From contig DASRGL010000016.1 of the NCBI GenBank assembly GCA_035651115.1, forward strand, positions 1 to 19,387: a stretch of DNA of 19,387 bases, read 5' to 3'. The stretch is from DASRGL01 sp035651115 (lineage in GTDB: Bacteria; Armatimonadota; Chthonomonadetes; Chthonomonadales; Chthonomonadaceae). Shown here piece after piece: positions 8,275 to 15,985 of this stretch. Numbering within the stretch: position 1 is the stretch's first letter; the number at the start of each line of letters is the position of its first letter. A program made the translations under genes and the position numbers. The notes beneath the pieces are model-generated. The model ran no database searches, was not told the origin of the DNA, and saw nothing but the letters and a program-made list of their open reading frames with translations.

Positions 8275-8303
8275 TTGTCATTCCGAGCGCAGCGCAGAAT
8301 CTC
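8275..8303. repeat. Dispersed-type intergenic repeat (TGTCATTCCGAGCGCAGCGC)
   Basis: This 29-nt stretch between two convergent genes matches, by memory, a short sequence (TGTCATTCCGAGCG followed by an A/C-AGCG variant and GAATCTCC) seen many times in intergenic regions of diverse environmental bacterial genomes. Only one copy is in this window, so repetition is not shown here. Confidence 0.45.
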
Positions 8304-8385
8304 CAGCGTGGAGGGTTCCAGCGGAGCAGATATAAGGAAGCGTCAGCGGGCCGGGGCAGGACAAAGGGCTTCTCCCCAGCCCTCC

Positions 8386-8868
8386 CTATTTGCCTTTCGG
8401 CTGGATTCCCGGCTCGGTCGTCAGCGCCGGGGCCGCCATCTGCGCGGCCAGCGGCGCAGGCGTCCCGGTCGCCACCGACACGGCGGCGGCGCTGACGGTC
8501 TGGCCCGGTTTCGTGACGGCCTCTCCGACCACTTTGACAGGGGCCGTCACGACATTGCCGACGGCCCGGCAGACCTGTTCCAGCAGGCCGCGCCGCCGGG
8601 AGGGATGCAACTGCAAGGCCGTCTTCGGGGCCACAGCCAGGGCGTATTCGCCCTGCGCGTTGGTCTTGCCCCAGGCGAGGATATGGCCCTTTGTATCCAG
8701 CACGCCCACCGTCGCATCGGCGATAGGTTTGCCGGTGGCGGCATCGCAGACCTTGCCGTAGAGGACGCCTTTGCGGAAATCGGGCTTCGACGGAGCGGGC
8801 GGCGGCCCTGCCAGAGCCGCGACGGACAGAGCCAGCAGGCAAGCGCCAAGCAGCCCTCGCCGCGCATC
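8386..8868 (-). CDS. Secreted protein with carboxypeptidase-regulatory-like domain; start lost or frameshifted
   Basis: The frame reads LLGACLLALSVAALAGPPP, a signal-peptide core with a good cleavage site, then a short linker and VLYGKVCDAATGKPIADATV, followed by GVLDTKGH, W.KTNAQGEYALAV. This is a carboxypeptidase-regulatory-like (Ig/transthyretin-like) fold, common in exported proteins. The C-terminus is low-complexity (Ala, Val, Pro, Thr). No ATG, GTG or TTG lies in frame before the signal peptide except one at 9117, deep inside the methyltransferase gene on the other strand. An ATG at 8865-8867 is one base out of frame; one added base just after it would give a normal basic start (MRR-type) joined to this core. 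Either a frameshift or sequence error hit the start, or it was lost in a deletion. The start given here is the edge of the convincing frame, not a start codon. Confidence 0.6.
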   Translation of the reverse strand, partial: DARRGLLGACLLALSVAALAGPPPAPSKPDFRKGVLYGKVCDAATGKPIADATVGVLDTKGHILAWGKTNAQGEYALAVAPKTALQLHPSRRRGLLEQVCRAVGNVVTAPVKVVGEAVTKPGQTVSAAAVSVATGTPAPLAAQMAAPALTTEPGIQPKGK

Positions 8869-8879
8869 TGCGAGGAGGC

Positions 8880-9569
8880 GTGCGTATCGTGGCGGTCGGC
8901 AGCTTCGTGGGCGGCTCTCTGGCGGCGGGCCGCGAGCAGGGATGGGATATTCTGGGCGTAGACCCTGGGAAAGAAGTGGCCGATTTCTGCCGCAAGCGCG
9001 GGCTGCCTGTCTTGCAGGGAACGCTGCAGGAGGCTCCGCTTGCGCCCGGATCGGTGGATTGCGTGGTCGCCTGGAACACCTTCGATCAGATGCCCGACCC
9101 CGGCGCGCTGCTCGCAAGGGCGCAGACCCTATTGCGCCCCGATGGGCGGCTCCTCGTGCGCGTTCCTAACGGCGCCTGTTTCCGCCTGGGCGTCGCCGGA
9201 TACCGGAAGTGCCGGCATACGTTCCTGCGCCCCTTTGCCGACCTGCTGCTCTGCGCGATGGCCTGGAATAACCTGCTGGCCTTCCCCTATCTGTTCGGCT
9301 ACTCCGTCCCGACACTGGATCGCCTGATGTCCGCCTACGGCCTGACCCGCTCCGCCGTTCATGCTGATACGCTGGTCCGTCTGGCGGATGCGGCGACCCT
9401 ATCATGGGCGGCCTGGGAGGAGCGCAGTATCAAGTTCGCCTGTCGTCTCCTGGCACGCCTGGAAGGTCTGCGCTCGGCTGCCAGTTCCTCTTGTGCGCCC
9501 TGGATAGACGTCACCTATCGCGCGGGAAGCGGTCACGCCTGTCTGCCGCAGGGAGCCGTGACCGTATAG
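8880..9569 (+). CDS. Class I SAM-dependent methyltransferase, short N-terminus
   Basis: 229 residues from the GTG at 8880. Motif I is degenerate but placed right (IVAVGSFVGGSLAAG), then GWDILGVDPG, the acidic residue that holds the SAM ribose; LPVLQGTLQEAPLAPGSVDC and VVAWNTFDQMPDPGALL are motifs II-III, and LLRPDGRLLVRVPN is the usual Methyltransf_11/23 strand. The substrate is unknown; such enzymes often methylate small molecules or sugars. The protein begins almost at the first beta strand, whereas family members normally carry some tens of residues before it, so the N-terminus seems trimmed. GAGGAGG at 8872-8878 is too close to the GTG at 8880 but well spaced (10 nt) for the GTG at 8889, which may be the true start. 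It abuts the damaged minus-strand gene head to head. Confidence 0.75.
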   Translation: MRIVAVGSFVGGSLAAGREQGWDILGVDPGKEVADFCRKRGLPVLQGTLQEAPLAPGSVDCVVAWNTFDQMPDPGALLARAQTLLRPDGRLLVRVPNGACFRLGVAGYRKCRHTFLRPFADLLLCAMAWNNLLAFPYLFGYSVPTLDRLMSAYGLTRSAVHADTLVRLADAATLSWAAWEERSIKFACRLLARLEGLRSAASSSCAPWIDVTYRAGSGHACLPQGAVTV

Positions 9570-9802
9570 GAGACGCAAAAACCGCCAGAGCGATTATAAT
9601 CGCTCTGGCGGTGATGCCGCTGCGGGCTAAGGTTTCCCAGCGGCCCTCTCTCTGCGAAGGGAGGCTGCGCTCTCCTTTCTTCGCAAGCCTGAGCCTGTGC
9701 TAACGAGGGCAACAGCAGCCAGAGAGTCGTCAGGGCTGCCAGACAGAAAGAGGCGCGCCGTCCATGTCCCAGCGACGGCAGAGTGTTACGAAGGGGAGGC
9801 AT
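9533..9802 (-). CDS. Possible small secreted protein (doubtful)
   Basis: An 89-residue frame from the ATG at 9802. It begins MPPLRNTLPSLGHGRRASF and continues with CLAALTTLWLLLPSLAQAQA, which has the shape of a Sec signal peptide with a good cleavage site. The remaining ~45 residues have no family signature, run through the 9581-9612 palindrome and overlap the end of the methyltransferase, all of which argue against it. In another frame from about 9690 the sequence stops at a TAG just before the palindrome, so a frameshift in a small gene that ended before its terminator is possible. An AAAGGA lies 12 nt upstream, a bit far. It is either a small broken secreted-protein gene or chance. Confidence 0.25.
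   Translation of the reverse strand: MPPLRNTLPSLGHGRRASFCLAALTTLWLLLPSLAQAQACEERRAQPPFAERGPLGNLSPQRHHRQSDYNRSGGFCVSYTVTAPCGRQA
9581..9612. terminator. Perfect 32-nt palindrome, terminator-like on the minus strand
   Basis: ACCGCCAGAGCGAT (9581-9594) pairs with 9599-9612 around TATA; the whole 32 nt is a perfect palindrome. On the minus strand it is followed by TTTTTGCG (five T when the stem's last T is counted), the form of an intrinsic terminator. It also lies 11 nt after the methyltransferase stop, so it may end both strands, though on the plus strand no T-run follows. Confidence 0.7.
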
Positions 9803-10200
9803 CGAACGTAGTTTTCCTTTCGAGGATCGGCCTCTGTGTCCGGCAGCAGAAAGCACGTTCGATAGCCGCCAGCCGAGGCTGAGAGCCACCGCTTCCCGTA
9901 CAGGATGGGCCGGAAAACACGGGAGGCAACGCAGGAGGCAGCCCAGGCCCCTGCAGACATGCAGGAAAGGGAGGAAGCACACGCTGAGCCAACAGAGGGA
10001 AGCGGCCGCTATAGGAGGGAAAGCGGCCTGATACGTGCCGAGCAGTGTTCTATCGAAGAGGCTGGCTGTTATTCTAAACGTGCGACGAATAGACCTGCCG
10101 ATCTGCTTCCAACGGGGGCGCGAGGTCAGAAAGGGTCAAGGGAACGGCAGGTACGTTCTGCTGCACCGGCAGGAGTGCCTGAGATCGAGGAAGACTGAAA
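9613..10200. other. Gene-poor stretch
   Basis: Apart from the doubtful ORF ending at 9802, I see no supported gene. Short ORFs in both directions lack families and ribosome-binding sites. There is an imperfect direct repeat, GAGGGAAGCGGCC at 9995-10007 and GAGGGAAAGCGGCC at 10015-10028, with a 20-nt period. Base composition is more A/G-rich on the plus strand than in the neighbouring genes. Confidence 0.4.
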
Positions 10201-10221
10201 AGGCAGCCGGGTAGGCTGCCT
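10201..10221 (-). terminator. Intrinsic terminator after tRNA-Arg
   Basis: AGGCAGCC (10201-10208) pairs with GGCTGCCT (10214-10221) around a 5-nt loop; on the minus strand the stem is followed by TTTTCAGTC. It lies 83 nt past the tRNA 3' end and is the first good terminator for minus-strand transcripts from the PBP-tRNA region. Confidence 0.75.
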
Positions 10222-10303
10222 CAGTATCTCCCTGGTTCTTAGATTGTTTCTGAGTGAGAAATGTTCCCCGCCCCATGAAGGCGTTCCTTGTTGAGCAGGG
10301 AAA

Positions 10304-10376
10304 CGCGCCTGGCGCGATTCGAACGCACGACCTTTTGCTCCGGAGGCAAACGCTCTATCCACTGAGCTACAGGCGC
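10304..10376 (-). tRNA. tRNA-Arg (anticodon CCG)
   Basis: 73 nt with a full cloverleaf on the minus strand. The acceptor stem GCGCCTG/CAGGCGC is perfect with discriminator G. The D stem is GCTC/GAGC, the anticodon stem TTTGC/GCAAA holds the loop CTCCGGA (anticodon CCG, reading CGG), the variable loop is AGGTC, and the T arm is GTGCG-TTCGAAT-CGCGC. CCA is not encoded, so it must be added afterwards. It has its own consensus promoter. Confidence 0.95.
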
Positions 10377-10388
10377 ATCGGTATTGTT

Positions 10389-10417
10389 ACTATACCAGAC
10401 GTTGGCGCGCTTGTCAA
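10389..10417 (-). promoter_or_regulatory. Consensus sigma70 promoter for tRNA-Arg
   Basis: On the minus strand TTGACA (10412-10417) and TATAGT (10389-10394) are separated by exactly 17 bp. The expected start is near 10382, about 6 nt before the mature tRNA. The -35 hexamer overlaps the TGA stop codon (10414-10416) of the upstream PBP gene. Confidence 0.85.
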
Positions 10418-12645
10418 CGGGAACTTATCTGTTCTGCCGGAAGCGATTGACTCTCTGCGGTATCGTCCTGGCGCTCGCTCTCGTATTCGTCGGAAGCCTC
10501 CGTAGGCGCGGCGAGGGGAAACGGCCCGCCGACGCGCCCGGTCGCCGTCAGTTCGCCGGAGGTGTTCTGGCCCTCCACGCCCTGCTGCGGCGCATTGGCG
10601 AGCGCCTCCCTTCGCTTCTGCTCCGCCAGATACGCCATCTGAAGTTCCTCCAGCGTGGGGGCCGCGACCGGATGGGACGTGATGCCGTGCGCGCCGTTTA
10701 CCTTCTGCTGTATCGGAATCGCCGCCGCCATAAAGCGCCGCCAGATAGGCGCGCAGAGATGGCCGCCCGTTGCGCCCGGCATCGGCAGATAACGCGCCTG
10801 GATGACCGTGTTTCCGGCTCTATCCCGCTTCGACGTCTTACGAACGTGGGCCGACCAGACTGCCGTGACCAGATCGCCCGTATAGCCGACGAACCAGGCG
10901 TCGCGGTGGCTGTTGGTCGTGCCGGTCTTGCCGTGCGCGTCAGGAATGGAAGCCGCCGCCGTTCCCGTGCCGTGCAGCACGACCTCGCGCAGCGCCACAT
11001 TGATCTGATCCAGCGTGCGCGATGCCAGAAAGTTCGGGCAGTAGCGCGTCTGCGGATCGTCGCGCCAGACCTCCTGCCCCTGCGCATTCACGAGGCGGGC
11101 GACAAAGGCGGGCGTATAGCGCGCCCCGCCGTTGGCAAAGGCGCTGTAGGCGGAGCAGAGATCGAGCGGGTGGACGGCGGAAGCGCCCAGCGCCAGCGGC
11201 AGACCGACCTCCATCGGGGTCGTGATGCCGAGCGTCTGCGCGAAGTAGGCGACCGTCTCCGGGCCGGTCTGCTCGGCGACCTGCACCGCGACCGTGTTGA
11301 TGGAGCGGCGCAGCGCGTCCAGCGCCATCACCGGGCCGCTATATCCGCCGCCGTAGTTATGCACGACCCAGGGCCGGGGAAACGCATCGTAGACGAGCTT
11401 CTTGTCCTCAATGGTCGTCCAGAGATCGCAGACGCCGTTCTCGAAGGCGGCGGCATAGACGAACGGCTTGAACGCCGACCCCGGCTGGCGAAGGCCCTGC
11501 GTCACCGCATTGAACTGGTTCTTGCGAAAGTCCGGGCCGCCGACCAGCGCCCGCACGAAGCCGGTGCGCGGATCGAGACAGACCAGCGCGCCCGTATTGG
11601 CTCCCCAGCCGCTTCGCAGGCCCGCCCGCAGCGCGCGCTCAGCGGCCTGCTGCATCTTCCAGTTCAGCGTCGTCTCGATCCGCACGCCGGAATAGAGGAA
11701 CTCGGTGCCGTAGGCTGCTTTCAGCAGCTTGAGAACGTGCGTGACGAAATAGGGAGCCTTCCAGTCGGCCATCGTCAGCGGATGCGGGCGCAGCAGATGG
11801 AGCGGCTGCGCTTCGGCTTCCGCCTTCTGTGCGGCGGTGATCTTGCCGGTCGCCACCATGCGGGCCAACACCAGGGAGCGGCGCTTCAGAGCGGCGTCCA
11901 GATGTTCGGTCGGATCGTAGGCGGCGGGACGCTGGGGCAGTCCGGCCAGAAGCGCGGCCTCGCCGAGCGTCAGCTTCCTGGCGGTCTTGCCGAAATAGCC
12001 CCGCGCTGCCGCTTCGATGCCGTAGTTGCCCTCGCCGTAGTAGACCTGGTTGAGATACATCTCCAGGATTTCGTTCTTGCTGTAGGCCGCTTCGATCTTG
12101 CGGGCCAGCAGCATCTCCTCGATCTTGCGCCGGAACGTCTTCTCGGAGGAGAGGAACACGTTGCGCGCCAACTGCTGGGTGAGGGTGCTGCCGCCCTGCC
12201 CGGTCAGGTCGCCATCGCACAGATTGGCAAAAGCGGCGCGGGCCAGGCCGCGCGGATCAATGCCTTTGTGTTCATAGAATCGGCTGTCTTCGATGGCAAG
12301 GGTCGCGTCAATCAGGTAGGGCGAAATCTGGGAGAGCGCCACCGGGCGCCGATGCTGCGTCTCCAGCGTGGCAAGCAGCACGCCGTCGCTCGACACGACC
12401 GTTGTGATGGGGTTCAGGCGCAGCGCGGCCAGGTTCTCCACGCTCGGCAGTTTTTGGCTCAAAGAATAGATCAGCCAGACGCCGGAGACGAGACCGGCGG
12501 CCAGCGCCGTCAGCGTGACCAGCAGCAGGAAGGCCAGCACGCGCTTGCGCGCTGCCTTGCGCGTCCGGGCGGCATAAGGGCGTGTCCTGACCGTCGGGAC
12601 ACGCCCTTTCCGCACGGCTTCCGGTGAAAGCGTACCGATAGCCAT
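10414..12645 (-). CDS. Class A penicillin-binding protein (bifunctional transglycosylase/transpeptidase)
   Basis: 743 residues; builds peptidoglycan from lipid II and cross-links it at the outer face of the inner membrane. The ATG at 12645 has GAGGGGGC about 8 nt upstream; the longer ORF upstream has no family likeness. A basic cytoplasmic tail (1-35) precedes one membrane anchor (about 36-60). GT51 domain: AIEDSRFYEHKGID (catalytic Glu about 119), GGSTLTQQLARN (151-162), RKIEEMLLARKIE, and KNEILEMYLNQVYYG with GNYGIEAAA and YFGK. Transpeptidase domain: SAFK (serine nucleophile about 390), SIN (about 448-450) and KTGTTN (573-578). All catalytic motifs are intact, so it should be active. The C-terminal ~90 residues are polar, with Pro, Glu and Ser. 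The gene lacks its own terminator before the tRNA 38 nt downstream. PBP1a-like, but assignment to a specific symbol is not safe. Confidence 0.95.
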   Translation of the reverse strand: MAIGTLSPEAVRKGRVPTVRTRPYAARTRKAARKRVLAFLLLVTLTALAAGLVSGVWLIYSLSQKLPSVENLAALRLNPITTVVSSDGVLLATLETQHRRPVALSQISPYLIDATLAIEDSRFYEHKGIDPRGLARAAFANLCDGDLTGQGGSTLTQQLARNVFLSSEKTFRRKIEEMLLARKIEAAYSKNEILEMYLNQVYYGEGNYGIEAAARGYFGKTARKLTLGEAALLAGLPQRPAAYDPTEHLDAALKRRSLVLARMVATGKITAAQKAEAEAQPLHLLRPHPLTMADWKAPYFVTHVLKLLKAAYGTEFLYSGVRIETTLNWKMQQAAERALRAGLRSGWGANTGALVCLDPRTGFVRALVGGPDFRKNQFNAVTQGLRQPGSAFKPFVYAAAFENGVCDLWTTIEDKKLVYDAFPRPWVVHNYGGGYSGPVMALDALRRSINTVAVQVAEQTGPETVAYFAQTLGITTPMEVGLPLALGASAVHPLDLCSAYSAFANGGARYTPAFVARLVNAQGQEVWRDDPQTRYCPNFLASRTLDQINVALREVVLHGTGTAAASIPDAHGKTGTTNSHRDAWFVGYTGDLVTAVWSAHVRKTSKRDRAGNTVIQARYLPMPGATGGHLCAPIWRRFMAAAIPIQQKVNGAHGITSHPVAAPTLEELQMAYLAEQKRREALANAPQQGVEGQNTSGELTATGRVGGPFPLAAPTEASDEYESERQDDTAESQSLPAEQISSR
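12576..12608. repeat. Perfect 12-bp-stem hairpin inside the PBP coding start
   Basis: AAGGGCGTGTCC (12576-12587) pairs with 12597-12608 around a 9-nt loop. It falls in codons 13-24 of the PBP, the basic cytoplasmic tail, about 40-70 nt into the message. It could slow early translation or be a small palindromic insertion tolerated in an unconstrained region. Confidence 0.6.
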
Positions 12646-12959
12646 GAGTAACGCCCCCTCGAATGGCCCCACGCGGGACTCGGGATGGGATAGAACCGAA
12701 AAACAAAAAACGCCTGAACCGGACGACGGATACAGCAGTCGTCGGTGCAGACGCTCAGGGCCTTTTCTCCCTGCGCCATCGAACCTGGACGGCGGGGAGA
12801 CGCTATGCAATTGTTTGCGGGTAGATCGCTGTTCACGCCGAACGGCGCGAAATCAGCTTCGCTCGAAAAGACGTTCCTGCGCGCAGATTGTTCCCGTAAA
12901 TCTCCCTGGCGGCTCAGTTCAGGCTCGGCCAAGAGGCTCTCGCGGCCTCGCCGCGCTCC
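12646..12959. other. Divergent intergenic region between PBP and TPR genes
   Basis: 314 bp before the plus-strand promoter; no gene is supported. On the minus strand, a stem (GACGAC 12722-12727 with 12738-12743, inside CCTGA 12713-12717 with TCAGG 12755-12759) is followed by a T-rich tract (12710-12699, T6GT5-like). That could be an attenuator in the PBP leader, but the outer stem is only 5 bp. I see no clear PBP promoter. Confidence 0.4.
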
Positions 12960-12988
12960 TTGACTTTCCCTCTCGAATCCGCTACAAT
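12960..12988 (+). promoter_or_regulatory. Sigma70-type promoter of the TPR gene
   Basis: TTGACT (12960-12965) and TACAAT (12983-12988) are separated by exactly 17 bp. Transcription would begin near 12995, giving a leader of about 35 nt that contains the AGGGAG ribosome-binding site (13015-13020), 9 nt before the ATG. Confidence 0.8.
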
Positions 12989-13029
12989 CTGCGTATCGTA
13001 CCTCGTCTCGCCTCAGGGAGTGTGCCTGA

Positions 13030-15954
13030 ATGTCCGCCCGATTCGCGCGCTGGACGCCGTTGTGCCTGGCAGCGTCGCTCTATATCTCCGCGCCTGTCTT
13101 CGCGCAGGCTCCCATTCCGAACCCGCCGCCCGCGTCCGGGAAACCCGCCGCGCCCGCAAAGCAGCTCACGCCTGCCGCACAGAAGGCCGTCGCGCAGTAC
13201 GACCGCGCGGCGCGCTTGCAGCGGGCGCGAAAAGCGCCGGAGGCCATCGCCGCCTACAAAGAGTTTCTGCGGCTGGCAGCGGCGGCAAAGTTTCCGCCGA
13301 AAGGCACGCTGCCCGCTTATGCCAATCTCGCGATCCTCTATACCGAGCAGCGCCGCTTTGCCGAAGCGAAGCAGGCGGCGAATCAGGCGCTCAAACTCGC
13401 GCCGCCCCCGGAACTCGCCGCGCCCCTCCACTTTGCCCTGGGCAACGCCGCCCTCGCCGCGAACGACCTGACGACCGCAGCAAAAGAGTTCGGTCTGTCG
13501 GCGCGGCAGGCCCCCAACAACCCGCAGACCCATCTCAATCTAGGGTTCGTGCTGGCCCGGCAGAAGAAGTACAAACCGGCCCTGGCCGCGCTGGAACGGG
13601 CAAGGAAGCTACAGCCGAAGCTGACGCAGGCAGCGTTCTATATCGCCGCGCTCAAGCAGGAGATGCGCGATGTTCCCGGCGCGATCGCGGCCTACGAGGT
13701 CGTGCTGAGAGAGGAGCCGCGCCATCCGCAGGCGCTCCTCAATCGCGCGATGCTGCTGCACCAGTTGGGCAAGACGCAGGAGGCCATCAGCGCCTATCTC
13801 GCCGCGCTGGAAGTCCGCCCCGACAGCGTCGCCGCCCATCTCAACGTCGGCCAACTCTACTACGGCCTGAACAACTTTACGGCGGCAAAGCAGCATTTCG
13901 AGGCGGCGCATAGGCTCGACCCGAAGAATTTCCGCCCTCTGACCAGCCTGGCCTACGCCCAGATGCAGAGCGCGACCACCCTGCCCAACCTGGCCGCCCG
14001 TGATGCCGCCTTCAAGCAGGCCGAAAGCACGTTCAAACAGGCGCTGGCGCTTGCGCCGAAGGACATCTCGACACAGAGCGGACTCGGCTTTCTCTATCAG
14101 CGCATGAGCCGCTACGACGACGCGCTGGCCCTCTTCCGTAAGCTGCGGGACGCCGCGCCCGATGACGTGACGCACACCTACCAGATCGCGCAGACCTACA
14201 CGATGCAGAGGAACGTGGAGAAAGTCCTGGCGACCTGGCGGGAGTATCGCGCCCGCAAGCCGGATGATCCCGTCTCCTATGAAGAGGCGGCGCGCACGCT
14301 GGAAGCGGCAGGCCGCTACGACCAGGCGCTGGCCGAGTGGAGGCTGCTGCTGGCCCGCAAGCCGGATGTCGGCGTGACCGGCGGCGCGATGGCGGCGATG
14401 GCGCGCGACCTGATTCCTTTGAAGCGCGCGGAGGAGGCCCGCGCGCAGTTCCAGGCCGTTCTCGCGCTCGACAGCAGCGGCAAGGGACTCGATCCGAAGC
14501 GGCGGAACGTCGCGCTGGCGGCGCTCAAAACGGCGCGGATGGAGGCGCTGCGCGGGCTGGCGCGGCTGGCCGCGTCTGAGAAGAAGACGCAGGAGGCCAT
14601 CGCCTGGTGGAACAAGGTCAAGGAAGCGGAGGTCGAAGAGTCCGTCCAGACCGGCCACCCGCCCAACCCGCAGACCTATCTGGAGATCGCCCGCCTCTAT
14701 GAGCAGGCCAACAACCAGGAACGCGCCGCCGAGGAGTACCGCGCGCTGGCGCGGGTCGCGCCGACCGATCCGACGCCGCACGCCAAACTGGCCGAACTCT
14801 ATGCCAAACAAGGCCGACTGGAGCCGGCGGTCGCCGCCTACCGTGACGCGGTGGAGCGCGCCTCCGACCCGACGCCCTACCGGCTGGAGATCGCCGATCT
14901 CTACCGGCGCAACAAGCAGCTTGATAAGGCGCTCGCCGAGTATGAGGCGCTGCGGACGGAGAATCCGAACGACACCCGCATCTACGATCCACTGGCCCGT
15001 GCCTACGAGCAGGCCGGGCAGGACGAAAAAGCCCTGGCAGCCTACAACGCGCTGGCGAAGCGGGAGCCGACGTTCCGATGGGTGGACAGCCGCAGAGCCG
15101 TGATTCTCACGCGCCTGAAACGCTACGACGCGGCGCGCGCGCTCTATGCGAAACAGCAGGAGAGTCATCCCGATGATCTGCAGGTCTACGCCGACCTCGC
15201 CAACCTCTACAAGCTGGAAGGCAGGCCGGATGCTTTTCTGCCCTGGCTCCAGGCGCGCTTCGAGAAAACGCCCACGTCCGGCGCGCTGATGACCGCTCTT
15301 CTGGAGGAGTACGCGCGGCAGCAGAAGGCCGAGGCGGGATGGGCCTACCTGCGCGAGACCGCTGAGAAACGGAAGACGGATCGGCGCTTCCTGGAGAGCT
15401 ATGCCGCCCTGCTGGCCCAGCGCAATCGCAAGGCGGATGCGCTGGAGGTCGCCCGGCAGATCGCGGCGCAAAACCCGCAGGACATCGAGGCGCAGTCCAC
15501 GCTCCTGTCGCAGTTGGATGCCAACGGGAAGTCGGAGGAGGCCACCAAACTCAACGAGGCGCTGGTCGCCCGCGCCGACCTGCCCGCTGCGCAGCGCATC
15601 GGCCTGCGCCGCCGCCTGGCGCAGCGCTATAGCAGGGCGGGCAGATCGGCAGACGCTATCGCGCAGTATCAGGAGATCGTCAAGGCCGCGCCGACGGATT
15701 TCGTCTCGACGATGACCCTGGCGCAACTGCTGACGGAGGCGGGCCGTTATACCGACGCGGCTTCCCTCTATCTAAACCTGTCCAAGCAGAACACCTACCC
15801 GCCGGAGGTGCGCGCGCAGTTCCTGGTGCGTCTCGGCGGCGTCTACGAAAAGCAGGGCGTCAAAGCCGACGCCATCGCGCAGTATCGCGAGGCTCTGAAG
15901 ATGAGTCCGCAGAACGCGGAAGCCGCCGCCGCGCTGAAACGCCTGGGCGGATGA
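13030..15954 (+). CDS. Large secreted tetratricopeptide-repeat protein
   Basis: 974 residues. Residues 1-26 form a Sec signal peptide (SARFARWTPLCLAASLYI core, cleavage after VFAQA). A Pro/Ala-rich linker follows, then about twenty degenerate 34-residue TPR units fill the rest; clear ones include AYKEFLRLAA, NPQTHLNLGFVLARQKKY, VAAHLNVGQLYYGLNNFTAA, and at the end ADAIAQYREALKMSPQNA. TPR solenoids bind other proteins. No enzyme domain or membrane segment is visible, so it is probably a periplasmic scaffold. It has its own sigma70-type promoter and ends 31 nt before the MBL-fold gene, which is likely co-transcribed. The partner is unknown. Many long antisense ORFs overlap it, but they are shadows of its GC-rich codon use. 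Confidence 0.9.
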   Translation: MSARFARWTPLCLAASLYISAPVFAQAPIPNPPPASGKPAAPAKQLTPAAQKAVAQYDRAARLQRARKAPEAIAAYKEFLRLAAAAKFPPKGTLPAYANLAILYTEQRRFAEAKQAANQALKLAPPPELAAPLHFALGNAALAANDLTTAAKEFGLSARQAPNNPQTHLNLGFVLARQKKYKPALAALERARKLQPKLTQAAFYIAALKQEMRDVPGAIAAYEVVLREEPRHPQALLNRAMLLHQLGKTQEAISAYLAALEVRPDSVAAHLNVGQLYYGLNNFTAAKQHFEAAHRLDPKNFRPLTSLAYAQMQSATTLPNLAARDAAFKQAESTFKQALALAPKDISTQSGLGFLYQRMSRYDDALALFRKLRDAAPDDVTHTYQIAQTYTMQRNVEKVLATWREYRARKPDDPVSYEEAARTLEAAGRYDQALAEWRLLLARKPDVGVTGGAMAAMARDLIPLKRAEEARAQFQAVLALDSSGKGLDPKRRNVALAALKTARMEALRGLARLAASEKKTQEAIAWWNKVKEAEVEESVQTGHPPNPQTYLEIARLYEQANNQERAAEEYRALARVAPTDPTPHAKLAELYAKQGRLEPAVAAYRDAVERASDPTPYRLEIADLYRRNKQLDKALAEYEALRTENPNDTRIYDPLARAYEQAGQDEKALAAYNALAKREPTFRWVDSRRAVILTRLKRYDAARALYAKQQESHPDDLQVYADLANLYKLEGRPDAFLPWLQARFEKTPTSGALMTALLEEYARQQKAEAGWAYLRETAEKRKTDRRFLESYAALLAQRNRKADALEVARQIAAQNPQDIEAQSTLLSQLDANGKSEEATKLNEALVARADLPAAQRIGLRRRLAQRYSRAGRSADAIAQYQEIVKAAPTDFVSTMTLAQLLTEAGRYTDAASLYLNLSKQNTYPPEVRAQFLVRLGGVYEKQGVKADAIAQYREALKMSPQNAEAAAALKRLGG

Positions 15955-15985
15955 CCTGCAACCGAACGAAGACAAGGAGAGAGCC

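Noticed and set aside
9905..10198. 97-residue plus-strand ORF in the gene-poor stretch
   Set aside because: No ribosome-binding site, no family, very polar low-complexity composition, and it crosses towards the tRNA terminator.
10384..12627. 747-residue plus-strand ORF opposite the PBP
   Set aside because: Arg/Gly/Ala-rich shadow; the PBP on the other strand has all catalytic motifs.
13609..15726. 705-residue minus-strand ORF opposite the TPR gene
   Set aside because: Compositionally biased shadow of GC-rich TPR codons, no start signal or family likeness.
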